Positions 43,235 to 55,414 of a stretch of 64,000 nt of DNA are shown here, piece by piece (the first letter of the stretch is position 1; every line of letters starts with the position of its first letter). The DNA lies in contig CM042539.1 of assembly GCA_023630585.1 (NCBI GenBank), positions 26,143,255-26,207,254 of the forward strand, written 5' to 3'. This DNA is from Cranoglanis bouderius (lineage: Eukaryota; Chordata; Actinopteri; Siluriformes; Cranoglanididae). The notes under the pieces were generated by a model that searched no databases, was not told the DNA's origin, and saw only the letters and a program-made list of their open reading frames with translations. Position numbers and translations under genes: made by a program.

Positions 43235-43312
43235 GTAGTTTCATTAAGTTGTGTGCACAATTAACTGGCCTTGCACAACACAAAAAAATAAAATGAAGAT
43301 AATAGAGTGTGC

Positions 43313-44005
43313 TGGTGTTAGGTAAACACAGGGGAGCTGGATGCAAGTGCTGGGGAGAAGTCAGTTTATTAGGAACTTAATTCAAAAGTAAAGGAACACA
43401 AAAGCAAGGTCGAAAACAAACAATAATCCAAAGAAGCTTAAACGAGTATAATCCAAAAAGCAAAACATGAATCCACAAGGGCAAGGCATAGGTCCAAAAA
43501 TTCACGAATGAATAATCCACAGTCCATGAAACGCGAGGTAATGAATAATCCACAGTCCATGAAACGCGAGGTAATGGCAAAGGCAACACATTCACTTACT
43601 TACTTAGTTAGTTCGATATTTAGGTCGGTAATACTCCGTGCCGAAGCGGACAAAAGAAAGGGTTTATATCATAAACTTTAACAAGCTGTAACTTAAACCA
43701 CGTGTAACTAATAATGAGACAATAAATGATAAACCAATGGACACACAGGGGCAGAGACATGACACGAACCAGAAACAGAGAACCAATAAACAAACGGGGG
43801 CAGAGACATGACGTCAAACAAAAACAAAAGAGCACATGGCGGAGGTAAACAAACTGATAGTCTTCAACGGCGGCGCGGAGAATGGAATGCGGAAGTGTTC
43901 GCACAGCGAACGACTCTGGGAGTCAGCCCGGGAGTCTCGTTCGTGAGCGACTCCGAGTGCGAGGGGTTCTCTAACAGCTGGAGTGTGGGCGGAATCCAAG
44001 TTGTC
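43313..44005. mobile_element. Insert in block B, class unresolved
   Basis: Sequence absent from block A, so defined by comparison. Contains a 33-bp unit repeated twice in tandem (43,508-43,540 and 43,541-43,573), a CAGAGACATGAC phrase twice (43,752 and 43,801), and a CpG-rich right third (43,860-43,985) with mirrored words GAACGACTC / GAGCGACTC. It has TG...CA-like limits and could be a solo LTR, but no target duplication was found. Confidence 0.5.
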
Positions 44006-44289
44006 AAAGTAAACTAAATTTGCAGTGATTTAATGTGATAATTATAACAACAACTATTCATGCAATTCAATATATTGACAATATACTTGAATCCTATTAG
44101 ACGTTTAATGTTATTTCAATGCCATCTTCCCATTCATGCCATCATTCATATCTTCATGCTTGTCTTTTTATCTATAATTTTTAAAATTGTCTCTTGCTTT
44201 TCTATTACATTGTATTACATTTGACAGCAAAGGAAAACAATTCTATTTCCTTCTTCAGTCAGGATTTTCAGTTTTGCATTTTTTTTCAG

Positions 44290-44297
44290 GCTTAAAG
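44290..44297 (+). other. Microexon-like splice unit in block B
   Basis: T-tract, CAG, then GCTTAAAG, then a consensus donor GTGAGT. The equivalent of 11,558-11,566 in block A. Confidence 0.25.
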
Positions 44298-44535
44298 GTG
44301 AGTGCTTGGGTTTAAAGGTAGTGGTCTAGAAACTATTGAAAAACACAATCTCAGACACTTCTACTTAAGGAAAATCAAGCAACTTTGGAGGCGTGAACTA
44401 CACACAGGTGATTTTAATAATAACCTAAATGGGGAACCCAGAAAATCTACTTATAGCATATGTGTAACCTGACTAAGAATACGCACAACTTTCCAAGCAA
44501 AAATATTGACATAACCTTTGAAATTAGATCACCAG

Positions 44536-45254
44536 CTCTTTTGCTCACAGCTCGCCTGATCTTATCACGCTTGGCAAATCTCTCACTCGAGGGTTACCTT
44601 GTAACTGCTAAGGTGTTGAAATGAGTGAACATGCACTACAATGGTCTGATTCCATGTTTCATGGACTCTGTATGTTTCAGGGACTGATTCTGTTTGGTAT
44701 TAATTATGTTTTTTTATTAATTATGTTGGTATTACTTATGTTTAGTTATGTTTGTACATCTATATCTGTATATTAGATACACAAAATAAAAAAAAATAAA
44801 AACGCTGTTACTGCTGCTTTATAAAATGGAGGTGTGTGTCTGAAGAACTTTATTTTTTTACAGATGACAGGAACTTGTGTGTTGGTTGCTTGCTTGTCTA
44901 ATAGAAATACAAATAGAAAATAAGACCAGAGCTCTTTTTTTAGTAACTGAGAGCTAAATAACTTTCAAATGAAACACCAAGACTGCCTTATATGTTACTT
45001 CAAATCCCAGATTGGATGGTCGCACTATTCATCACAACATGCCAGATATTAATGGAAAAAAAGAACTACAGAACCCTAAAAAAGATAACCGCATTCTCAT
45101 TCCTCATGCTCAGGTGAATGTAGTAATGCAATCCACCTTAATCAGTTTGCGATGATGAAACTGTAGCAGACTTTAAAATGTACACATGACATTCTTTCCC
45201 AAATGCATCTTCGAAGATTAAGTGAGTTTTATGAGTTTGGCTTTGCATAAATGT
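44536..45254. other. Non-coding
   Basis: AT-rich; TTAATTATG words repeated at 44,700-44,750. No gene. Confidence 0.5.
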
Positions 45255-45545
45255 ATTTATAGCACAGTGCTGTTGAATTCTTGATTCTGACTGGTCAGAA
45301 AATTTATGTTAATGCACTCATTTTATTATGTTATAGTTTCTATGGTAACATCTTGGGACTTGTGTGGTGGACGCTCCACATAAACAAATTAAAAAATAAT
45401 CATTGATACAACAATTTTTTTTTTCTGTAAGGAAACATTAACATTTATGGAAGGAGTCTCCAATGTCAGAGCTTTGTAACAGTCAGAGGTAGAGCTGTAA
45501 CTTTATGTTTTCCAACATGGCAGGACAGAGGAGTTCATGGCATCT
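45255..45545 (+). mobile_element. F1 family element copy
   Basis: Terminus TTATAGCACAGTGCTGTTGA, then TTCTTGATTCTGACTGGTCA, TTAATGCACTCATTTTATTA, GGGACTTGTGTGGTGGACGC, GAAGGAGTCTCCAATGTCAG and GTAACAGTCAGAGGTAGAGC. The clearest left terminus of the family. Confidence 0.75.
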
Positions 45546-46512
45546 GTTTGGTGTCTTAACAATCAAGCAATTACTCTTCCCTAATAACTTTGGCTTAAGC
45601 AAATTACTCTGAAACTAGAGGAGTTATTTTTGTTAACTGTCAGCGTGTATATAACGATCGTTCCTAAAACACCCCTTATCTGGCAAGAGACAGGAGGAAG
45701 CAGGAAAAAGTCTGAAGTGAGAAATCTCATTTTAGAATTCTACTTCCTACTGGCAATGATAATGAAGTCCAGTAATTTTAATATGTCTCCCCACACCATC
45801 TCTAATAACACTGAGCAGGAAATGGATTAGTGTTGTCTCCTGATCTAAACAATGACTTTGGGCAAAGACGAGTAACCTAATTGTCTCTACTGGAAAGTTT
45901 GGAGAGCTTGGTAATGCTCATCTATTGGCTGACATAAGATTGGATCTTTAATATGAGAAAAGCAGATGCCTAATTAATTATAATAGGGTCGTTTCAGGGG
46001 TTTGTCCAAGCAGAATACATGGACACAAAACTCCTATTGACTAACCAGTCAGAGGATATCATGCTAATTGGATAACAGACTTGATTACAGGGTCATATCT
46101 GTATTATATGTGCTGGAATAATTAACTTTGTGTCCTGTATTTTCAGTGCTGGAAAAAACAAAGTGAAAATTCTGGCATCTCATCAATCTTGTCAAAGCTA
46201 AGCCAAGAATTATCATGCATGAAAAATAGATAAGAAAGTTCAGAGTCACTAATATACATTAAAAAATGTTTGCATTGACAGTAGGCAGCCATGACTAGAG
46301 ATACATAGATACCAATAATGTTATCGCTATCGGTTTGATACCATGCTCATTTACTCGTTCTGATTTACTAGCATACATAGCCATGAGAAAGACCAGATGA
46401 CATGACATGACCGTGATCTTTACCTATTTCAACATTAATGATGACAATCAAAAACAAAGCAGACTGCTAACTATGCTCTGTGAAATACATCAAGTGGAGG
46501 AACTATAGCAAC

Positions 46513-46554
<42 letters not shown>

Positions 46555-47619
46555 TTTCTTGTACATTATACAATATGGTATTTTGAGTCTGATAGTCTGT
46601 CTAGATGCTGTTCTACTGATCTACTGATTGACATGACCTTCTGGGCTTTTGCAACAAAGTGATAGAAATGGTCCAGAAGGTATCAGAGACATTTTTCTTC
46701 CCAAGATTCTGGGGATTGTTGGATAAAAATGGCTTTATGCAACACTCGTCTTCAACAGGAAGTAATTAACCGAGAATGTTGCAGAAATCCACTGGTGCAT
46801 AAATTGCTCAGCTTAATTTACCTCTCCAACTGAGTGTTGAGGAACAGAGTGTGACTGTCAGTGTAATCCAAATCCTCCTGTACCTAGAGCAAAATTACTC
46901 TGAGGTTCATCCAGCTGAAGTCAAATTATAGAGGCTGAAATCAATTCAGTTGAATCCCTCTTAACAGAGCCTGCATTTCTCACTACTTTACCTATTTTAC
47001 TTATATTTCGCATGTGAGAAAGGCTTAGATTTCTTCAAGTAATGGGAAAAATGTATTGAAAGACATAATCATCCCCTATTGTCGCCAGTTTGAATTCTGC
47101 CACAGCTATCCATGGCCAAGAGACCACTAGTGCAAAATTGGCCCCATGGGTGCTTGTCTCTGGGTCCTTGTCAGTTGGTCTTGGTTGAGTCTGCTTGGTG
47201 TGTCATAGCCTTAACCATTCAAATGTCATCTGGTTTCCTCTCTTGATATTATTCAAATATTACCTGCTCTCTCTTGATATTATTCAAATAATATGAACTG
47301 TTGTTCACCGGAACCAAGTAGATTAATGCAATTTGGCTACATTCACTACAGTTCAGAAGGTGTACCTGCTCATGTTCAGGTATTTCTGAACACGGACATC
47401 TTCATTTTATGTCACTCCAAACTCTTTGTTTTCAAAGCAAAATGCCTCTGTGTGGAGGACCAAAAATAATTCTTAGGCTTCCTGTAATCTGCAAGGTTAC
47501 CTGCAAGGTTGTCTGGAGTTTCTATACTTGCACTGTGGAAATGAAAAGAATAACTGGGACTGGAACATATCATATATTGAAAAGGAGAGAAATACATTTT
47601 ACCTCATGACATATCTGGG
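45546..47619. other. Non-coding; (TCA)n at 46,514-46,550
   Basis: A trinucleotide run at 46,514-46,550 and a TCTCTTGATATTATTCAAAT word doubled at 47,240 and 47,270. 46,800-46,960 is balanced and repeat-free. No gene recognised. Confidence 0.45.
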
Positions 47620-47905
47620 TTTAGGTGGCATGGTGGGGTGGTGTAGCATGTAGTATTGCTGTCTCACAGCTTCAGGGTCCTTTGGTTTAATCCTGAGCTT
47701 GGATTACTGTCTGTCTGGAATTTCTGTGCATGTTATCCCCATGGATGTTTTCCACCCAAATCCCAAACACTCAGCAATAGGTGGACTGGTGTGAATTTGT
47801 GCATACGTGATGGACTGGCATCACATTCAGGGTGTACCCTGTGGCCAGTGTTCCTGAAACAGGCTCTGGATCCACTGCAACACTGAACAGGATAAAGTGC
47901 TGTCT
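47620..47905 (+). repeat. Degraded SINE-type repeat
   Basis: GGTGGCATGGTGGGGTGGTG head, GTCTCACAGCTTCAGGGTCC, GGTTTAATCCTGAGCTTGG (box B position), CATTCAGGGTGTACCCTGTG and GAACAGGATAAAGTG tail. Same subfamily as 436-745. Confidence 0.7.
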
Positions 47906-50024
47906 GAAGATGCATGAATGTCTGATTTTATTTAACTTGCGAGACTTGAATTGAAGCTGAAAATCTCCAGAAATTATGATTGTATGGAAATTGAGACTGG
48001 TTGGTTTATCCACTAACAATTAAAGAGTAAAATCCATAATTATTCATTAGGGGCCAAGCACCAGGTTGGGGCCAGAAGGTGCTTGGGCCCTTAATCGCTG
48101 TAATAGCTATATTTCACCTTGTACATGTTTCAGCCTAGTGCATCTTTTGGGTTTCTGAAAAGTCTTGCAGAAAAAAAAAACATTTACTCACTGACAGATG
48201 AACATCTGAAACATAAGACATCTAAAGGTCTGAGATGTGAGAATCCTAGTTGTTAGATACAAGTGACTGTTTCTTCAGGGTTTTCTGCATGAAACAAGGA
48301 CTCCTACTGCCTCCCAGCTAGCAGACACACACCACCTCTTACCACCTGCCACCCCTTGACCCAACCTCATGACGCCTCCCCCATCTGCTCCATCATTTAC
48401 ATGTTGAATAATTCAGCCTCACCCGTCCCTTGTCTCACACTTTTCAAGCTTAATGTTCTTTGGAATTTTATAGGCTTTGGAATATTAATCCTTCACATTA
48501 TTACTCACTGGAGGGCACCGGATGTCAACACTCTCACTTCTCGTTATCTATCACTGCCGCAGATCTGGATGCCAAATGAAGCAGTGTCCCCATTAAGCGG
48601 ATCTATTAACGCCTGATTTGGAAAAGGTCTTGTTAAGAGGCCCCAGGTGCAATGACAGGTGTGATCGAACTGTGCTCATCGCCAATGGTTTTCCAAAGGG
48701 CTTCAAAAGGCTCTTAGAAATACGGAGCTTCTAAAGATCGTCAACTTACTCAGTTTAACTGTTACAACCTCTCCTTCTTTTGCATTACGGTCTACAAATG
48801 TGTTTTAATGACTTGATTAATTCAAAACCTCCTTCATGCATTCTCTAGCATTTTCCATCTCATCTGATTGCATTTTTATGTATTTCATGTTGATTCTGAG
48901 CACTGCCTGGAACATTTTTTTCATAATCTGAAACAGTAAAGCTTCTTCTCGGTATTCCATCACTCTGCCTTGGCTGTATGAGTGTGTCTTTGTGGTCTAT
49001 TACGTGTGCTTGTGAGGGAGAAGGATGGAGAAGGCGAAGCAGGCTGGCCAAGCACAAGGGGGAAAGAAAACTCATTTTAGCTCTTGTCAGTCCTTCATCA
49101 CACAAACAAGCCAAACCATGTTTGACAGTCACTGCATTTGTGTTGATTAATGTGTCTATTGCCATCCGCTACAAATCAGCCTTCTCTGCCTGGGTGTGTC
49201 AAGAGTTACACACAGAAATGTGACCTTTTCACGTCAAGACAAGTCTGGCAGACCTGCTCCTTAAAAAGGGTAACGAAAATTTCAGAAATCTGATGCACGA
49301 TTAATAGCAGTGTGTCACTGAGGTGCCAAGACTCAATAGTTCTACCCAGAGCCTTTTCTCAAAATTCAGCTTGAAGGGGGTTTATGTAATAGGAGTTACA
49401 CTCTAAGAAAAAAAAAAAAAAAAGTTCCTCAAGGTTACTTTCAGAGATGCCAACATTTATGACGTAGCATTTACATGTAGCATTTTGACCCTTTTCTACA
49501 GTGATATGGGAAACACCTGAACATTTTTTGTTTTTTTCAGCTAATGCACTGGTCAGACCAAATGTAAATCAAACTCACCTGGCAGAAAAGCCAATTCAAT
49601 GAGGACCTGGGACATGAAAGACATGTTAGTTACTTTGTTTTTGCACTGAATTTTTGACCTTGGAATTCATGAGCCTCAGTCTTGTCAGTCTGAACCAGTA
49701 GAAAACTAGAAAGTGGGACTGTGGTGTCACTGGACTTACCTCACTGGCTTCTTACTGTTGTTTGGTGCACATCTAGTAAAAAACTTCTGAACAAATTACC
49801 TAGCCAATTTTACTACTACCCTCCAAAATCACTTGCACTAGAATCAACATACTGCTGATGTGTGCAATGCTATGCATTTTACATTTATGTTTCATTTAGG
49901 TGTCGCCATTTATGCTATTAGCATGGAGCTGTTCCATCCACTAATATATGCTATGGGTTTTTGTCTTAAAATTCTTTTTTCAGTCTGCTCGAATTTTATT
50001 GTTAACACTTCATGTTGCCACTTA
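47906..50024. other. Non-coding; minor repeat scraps
   Basis: 48,050-48,095 holds the GGGGCCAAGCACC..GGTGCTTGGGCCC inverted pair of a short repeat. 49,395-49,435 holds ACACTCTAAGAAA plus an A-run then GTTCC, kin of the 10.1 kb repeats. 48,970-49,260 is balanced and repeat-free, a possible conserved element. No gene. Confidence 0.45.
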
Positions 50025-50560
50025 TAGTGCTGTGAAAAAGTATTTGATTTCTTCTGTTTTTGTGTATATCTCATACTAAATAGATTTAGATCTTCAAACG
50101 AAATGCAACATAAAACAAAGGCAACCTGAGTAAACACACAATACAGTTTTTATTATTATTTTTTTTTATTGAAGCAAAAAAAAAGTTATCCAATACCTAT
50201 CACCAATGTGAAAAACTAATTGCCCCCTTAAACTTAAAATCTGCAATAACTGCAAGCAAATGCTTCTGATAACTGGAGATCAGTCTTTCACTTATTTCTA
50301 GGACTAGAATTTACTCCTATGCTTTGGATTGGAGTCTTACTGCATAATCCAGTTGCATTTGAGTTTCAATTTACGGACTGAACCCAGACATTCTCTTTTA
50401 GGATTTTCTGGTAGAGAGCAGAATTAATGTTTTCTCAATTATTGCAAGTTGCCCAGGCCCTGAAGCAGCAAAGCATCCCCACACCATCACACTTCCACCA
50501 CCATGCTTCACTGTAGGTATGATGTTCTTTTTGTGGAATTCTGTGTTTGGTTTATGATGT
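50025..50560 (-). mobile_element. Tc1-like element, truncated
   Basis: Begins TATAGTGCTGTGAAAAAGTA then TTTG, a widespread fish Tc1-like end, with a TCAAACGAAATGCAACATAA block and AAAACTAATTGCCCCC. The right part keeps transposase-region wording on the complement: AGGATTTTCTGGTAGAGAGC, CCCAGGCCCTGAAGCAGCAA and CCACCACCATGCTTCACTGT. The middle is partly deleted and the right end is absent. Confidence 0.85.
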
Positions 50561-51307
50561 ATTTCAATCACATTCTACCTCATCATTCCTGGAATTTCTT
50601 TCAACTTTGGCATAGTGTGTTACTGTGTAAGACCTTTCAACCAACTTCATTCTGTTGAAACACTTCTATTTAAGTGTTGATTTGATTGAACAGGATTTGC
50701 AGTAATCAGGCTTTTGATTAGTTTGTTACCTGACAGTGTTCACCTGCTCAATGTTAGTCCTTGATTAGTTTGTCTACGTGTACCTTGTTGTTTCAATGTA
50801 TCAGTCTTATTGTACAATTAGTTACTTTAACTAGGCTGAGGCTTGTTTCCCAACTTCTGTTCCATTGTACTTCTTGGTTTGACCTTTAGATTATGGATTA
50901 TTTTTGTTTTTAATGTTGCCTGCCTGTGTTTTGATGCCTGGTACAGACATTGGATATGATTCTTGGATTGCTTGAATACAGAATACAGTACATTCCTCTT
51001 ACCACATGTTACATAAAATGGGGGTCTAACTAATAAGCTTTTTCAAAAAATGTTTTTGCCCAACATTTCTAATTTGTAACAAAATGTCCTAGAGATAGCA
51101 CCTCATGTTTAAATTGCACACAACTTGTTCATAGCTGTTCATCATTTCTTTTCATAAGCTCTATGCAATTATATTTCGTTCATGTTGCTGCTGATTTACT
51201 GCAGTTTCTAAAAAAAAAAAAAAAAAAAAACCCACTGTACGTTCTGTACTTTAAATAAAGGCAATTATAATGTGTTGCATTGTGTTGTGTTGTGCTGTGT
51301 TTTCCAG
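50561..51307. other. Non-coding; A21 run at 51,210-51,230
   Basis: No gene. The last 40 bp before 51,308 are T/G-rich and could act as a polypyrimidine-like tract. Confidence 0.45.
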
Positions 51308-51352
51308 ATGAAGGTGTAAATGTGGACCAGAACTGGGTCATTAGTTATCCAG
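51308..51352 (+). other. Candidate 45-nt internal exon
   Basis: TTTTCCAG acceptor (AG at 51,306-51,307) and a donor GTACAG (GT at 51,353). Exactly one frame is open, giving DEGVNVDQNWVISYP, with phase 1 at both ends, so the exon could be skipped or included without changing frame. I do not recognise it. The T/G-rich tract upstream is only moderately pyrimidine-rich. Coding status unproven. Confidence 0.25.
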
Positions 51353-52059
51353 GTACAGATATCACTGAGCTGGTCACTCTATACAGGGATGATGTTAAGA
51401 AGGAGAAGGAGTGTAGTTGTGCAGAAACCCCACACCATGTCCACGTCAACCAAATTCCATCATCTTCAAAGGCTGCAAAATTCATTAGACATGCGAGAGA
51501 ATAAACAGCTCTTCTCCTGGGAGAACCTTGCACCAACCACTTCAGTTTCTCACCCAAAACAGTGCTGTTTTTTTCTTGCCAAAGATACAGAATGAAAACT
51601 AATGAACTGCAATGTTGGAATGCAAAGGCATTGCAGATCATGAATATGCATAACATACAATTTGATTTCTTCCCAATTTCTCAAAGGTATTACGAGTCGT
51701 ATCGTTTTTCTTGTTTGGTACAACAACAAATTCATTAAAATATTCAACATGGTTAGCTGAGATGCTTGTTTGTTTTAATTGATGTTGCTCAACTCCTCGA
51801 TCCAAGAATGTGAAAGCTAACCCTGTATTCACTCTAGCAGGCAACGAGATGATCATTCATTTTCTGTGTACAGTGGAGTTCAAAAGTCCCATGGTGAAAA
51901 TTTTGGAATTTTTAATTGTCATTTAAAACAGGAAGTAAACAGAACGTTTTAGAGTTTTGAAAAATAAAAAAAGGAAAGGAAATTAAACCCAAATGATTGG
52001 CTCATAGTCATAGTGTTACTCCAATATACTACTTATATTTGTATTTATGTACAGTACAC
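51353..52059. other. Non-coding; possible Tc1 end at 51.87 kb
   Basis: 51,870-51,960 (TACAGTGGAGTTCAAAAGTC) resembles a Tc1-type start but has no partner. No gene. Confidence 0.4.
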
Positions 52060-52215
52060 TCTTAAAAAGGTCCTTTGGAAGGGTTCTTTGGAAAGTTAAG
52101 AGTGCTTCACTTCCTAAAGGGATTCTTCAGGGGATTCCCCCGATAGAAAAGTTAAAAAATCCTCTGCGTTTCAGATTGAACCTTTTTGTATTTGGGTGTA
52201 GTTTAAGACAAAGGG
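52060..52215. repeat. ACTCTTAA-type short repeat
   Basis: ACACTCTTAAAAAGGTCCTT, GGGTTCTTTGG, GGGATTCCCCCGATAGAAAA and GATTGAACCTTTTTGTATTT; vocabulary shared with 10.1-10.6 and 22.9-23.8 kb. Confidence 0.6.
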
Positions 52216-53820
52216 CTGCCACGTCTCAGAAAAATGTCCAGCCCGAGTACATCTCAAAAACCCAAAACGTTTGGTCACTGGAAAAGGGGGACATGTAATT
52301 CTTCTTTTTCTGAGTCTTTGTGTGGGAAACAAGTTCACTGTGGTGTGCGCGCATTTCTTTCTGCAGTATCAGCAATTCACTTTTTTTTTTTAAATTGTCA
52401 TTTTTTAAAAATATGGCATGGACATTATCCACTCCATAATCCCCTTTTTCCATCTTTGCAATTTATCTTACAACAGAAATGGTTCTGTACATTGTAGATG
52501 TGGACTTCACTTTCTCTTTCTTTGCCATAGCCAGTTATTTGCTTTAAAACAAGAGATTGGTGCCCACGGATTAGTTTTAAACTAGCCCAGAAAACCTGCC
52601 ACTCACAGACCATGGAGTTGCTTTTTCAACCCATGACCTTGTTCCAAATCACATCACATGACCTCACTGGGCACTCACCTGTGTCCTAATTAGTAACACT
52701 ATTTAAGTTTTGGTTGTTCTGTGTTCCCTTGTCTAGCATTTGTTGTATAGCGTTTGCCTGCACTTGCATCTACATCTAACTAATAACCCTGATGCATACT
52801 TTAAAAAAAATGTAAGAGTCTCTACTTTCACTAGAGTGAAGAATTTGATACTATAATTGAAATTTTACCAGAGGATTTATTTAGATGAGTAATTCCACTT
52901 TTTTAAGTGAAGAATTTCATTGCATTTATCACCTCTGGTTTTAATTACCATAGTTTCTAACTCTTGAGCAGCAATTATGGGGTTCTGACTCAACCTAAAA
53001 GTAATTTTTCCAGCTCCAGATGTCTTAGTCTGACTCTATCCTGGTCCTCAAGGTCGATACAATGGACCAGCTGCTTTTCTCACTACATCTTTTTTTTTTG
53101 CCTGCTTAGGGACTGGATTGCCTTCTTGGTAGGGGGAAAAAAAAATCAAATTTTCAGAGCAGAATCTGATTCATTTTGGGGCCTGAGATTTTTATCTGTG
53201 AGATCTAATATAGAAGAGCACTGAGATCAGCCTGTCTTTATGAGCACAAGATACTTTCATTACCTGACATTCAGCGTTTCAGACCAGCGAATCGTATCGG
53301 AAAAGCACTAAGATAAAGAGAAAGATTATTGTGTTTGTTGTTGAGGGAGACATCTTTCTAGAGCTTGCTGTCGTTTTCACTGCGGGATGTCTGTGTCGGC
53401 TTGGTTTCAGTGAAGCCTCTGTGTGATCGTTTGATTAGTAATTCTGAAAAAGGTCGCTGAGATAATGGAAATTTCGAGGGCTCAATGAGGTCCTGTGAAC
53501 CAAACCTGCATCTCCAAAGAGTCTTTCAACAAATGAATAAATTTGATGGTTCAGTGAACTGCTGAAAATCAAATATGTTACACATATTTATCAGATGCCT
53601 GTTACAGTATACAGAGCAGTATAAAAAGAATCATTTAGCAAAACTCAACTCAGCTGCTCATTATTATTCATGAATGCATTATTTTAAATGCATCAAATTC
53701 ATCAAATTGAGAATCTAATATTTAGTCATTTCAGAAATCCTGTACATAAGAATGAAATGTACGTGAAGCAGAATTTTTGTGATTCCAAATAATTTCTCAT
53801 ATTTCATCTGTTTTGAACTT
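52216..53820. other. Non-coding; balanced part at 53.2-53.5 kb
   Basis: No gene. 53,240-53,520 is repeat-free and balanced, another weak conserved-element candidate. Confidence 0.4.
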
Positions 53821-53822
53821 TT

Positions 53823-54062
53823 TCATAACAGTCCCTCAATAAATAAATTGTTACATAACAGTCCCTCAATAAATATGAAGATTGTTCAGATGCTGGACCT
53901 CCTACAGTTCGCCTACCATGGACACATAGGTGTAGAAGATGCTCTAGAGCCACAGTCAGGATCCTGTCCTTTGATTTCTCCAGTGCCTTTAATACCAAAT
54001 TGACCCTATATGACTTTTTGAAAAATCTAGCTGACACAAGCAATTGCATGGACTCTTTCTAT
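53823..54062 (+). pseudogene. LINE reverse transcriptase fragment, frameshifted
   Basis: 53,893-54,000 reads LLQFAYHGHIGVEDALE in one frame, then RILSFDFSSAFNT in another frame. These are adjacent core motifs of non-LTR reverse transcriptases (the FDFSSAFNT part is the palm-domain motif containing a catalytic aspartate), so a frameshift and a small deletion separate them. A stop follows at about 54,059. On the left, a roughly 30-bp unit (CATAACAGTCCCTCAATAAA) is doubled at 53,824 and 53,855. No endonuclease or tail found. Confidence 0.82.
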
Positions 54063-55074
54063 TCACCTGGAGATTGCTGAAGCATGCCTGATCTCAAAAT
54101 CCTCCATTCTTAGAAAAATAAATGTGGGATCCATCAGATCTATCTGATTCAGTATTCAGTATGGAAACAAGAAAAATGTGATGGAATGAAGCGAGGATTA
54201 GAGGTGTAGTGAAAAGAAACTTAGCAATTTAATACTGTGCACTGGCAGGAATCAAGTCGTGTTTGGTTTTATTTTCGTTGTTCCTAACAACCATTTCTGT
54301 ATGACGCGACAGAATTACTTACTGATATACTGTTACATAATAAATACTGCTGGTAATAATGTTGGAACAGAATTTAAAAATAGATTAAATGCAGTATATG
54401 AAATAGTTCCTTACAAAAATGATCATTCTGCAGAATTTAGCTCCATCCAGTGTTGAATTAGTGTTCAAATGTTAGCATTTGATAAAATTAGCTTGCCCTT
54501 CATCAACTGGTACTAATCCATGGCCACTCTTGGATTAAAAGTGTCTGTTAAATTAACAAATGTAAATGAACTAAACTCTTCCTCAGTTTCGCTCTGACCT
54601 GACTGGACTAACACATGTGGTACAAATTTTTCCAACAGTGTGATCACAGGTGTTGCCATTTTCTTAGTGTTATGCCTCACTGTGTGAATAATTTATGCGT
54701 TGCTTTAATCTTTTGCTTGATTATATTTGAAGTCGGTCCAGGGATGGGGATTATCTATGACGTGGTCTTTCAAAGCAGCATGAACACTTGTATTGGCGTA
54801 AGTTGCTTCACAATTGCTTGTATGAAACATAAATACTTAATGTAGCGGGACCTTTGGGTGGTAAATGTGAACCGAAGGAGAACTGTGTTATTGAACTGAA
54901 AGATTGGGAGTAAGTAAGGGGATTCACACTTTAATGGCTGACGCATGGCAGCATGTAATCCTCATCCTCCTTTTCTTGTTCAAAGAGAAATGGTTTCAAC
55001 TCTTGCGTCATGTTTTCTCTTTAGGAGGGTTGTTACATAATCTGTTATACAAGAATACAGAATTCACTATTAAC
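54063..55074. other. Non-coding
   Basis: No gene or repeat end recognised. Confidence 0.45.
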
Positions 55075-55290
55075 AACACTTTGTCCTTCATAACGCTGTT
55101 AAATCCTTGATTCTGACTGGTCAGAAGGTAGTTACATTTCTCTAATAGCAGCTCTGACAGTAGAGCAGCTACAAATCACAGTTTATTATATTAATTAATG
55201 CACTCATTTGAATACTTTTATAGAAATTATTGTTTCTAAAGCAACAGCCTACACATGGACTTGTATGATGGCACCTCACATAATCTAAAC
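55075..55290 (+). mobile_element. F1 family element, partial
   Basis: AACGCTGTTAAATCCTTGAT then TCTGACTGGTCAGAAGG, CAGCTACAAATCACAGTTTA, TTAATGCACTCATTTGAATA, and GGACTTGTATGATGGCACCT. The right half is absent. Confidence 0.7.
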
Positions 55291-55414
55291 CTAATAATAA
55301 ATAGATTAAAAACTTTGTTATTTATCAAAGAAAAAAGTGAAAGTGCAATTTTCTTAGCTTCCTTCCAACCTAATAGTTATAAAGAAGAGATAATTAAAAT
55401 AAAACATTTAGATG

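Larger units (their letters stand above)
43235..44535. repeat. Block B: diverged copy of 11.3-12.3 kb
   Basis: Same ordered anchors as block A (see there). Compared with A it has an extra insert of about 690 bp (about 43,313-44,005) and lacks the TTAA-flanked MITE, keeping the empty TTAA at 44,411-44,414 (GGTGATTTTAATAA). Confidence 0.8.

Noticed and set aside
48505..48520. A third CTCF site (CACTGGAGGGCACC)
   Set aside because: Two mismatches in the core; too weak to list.
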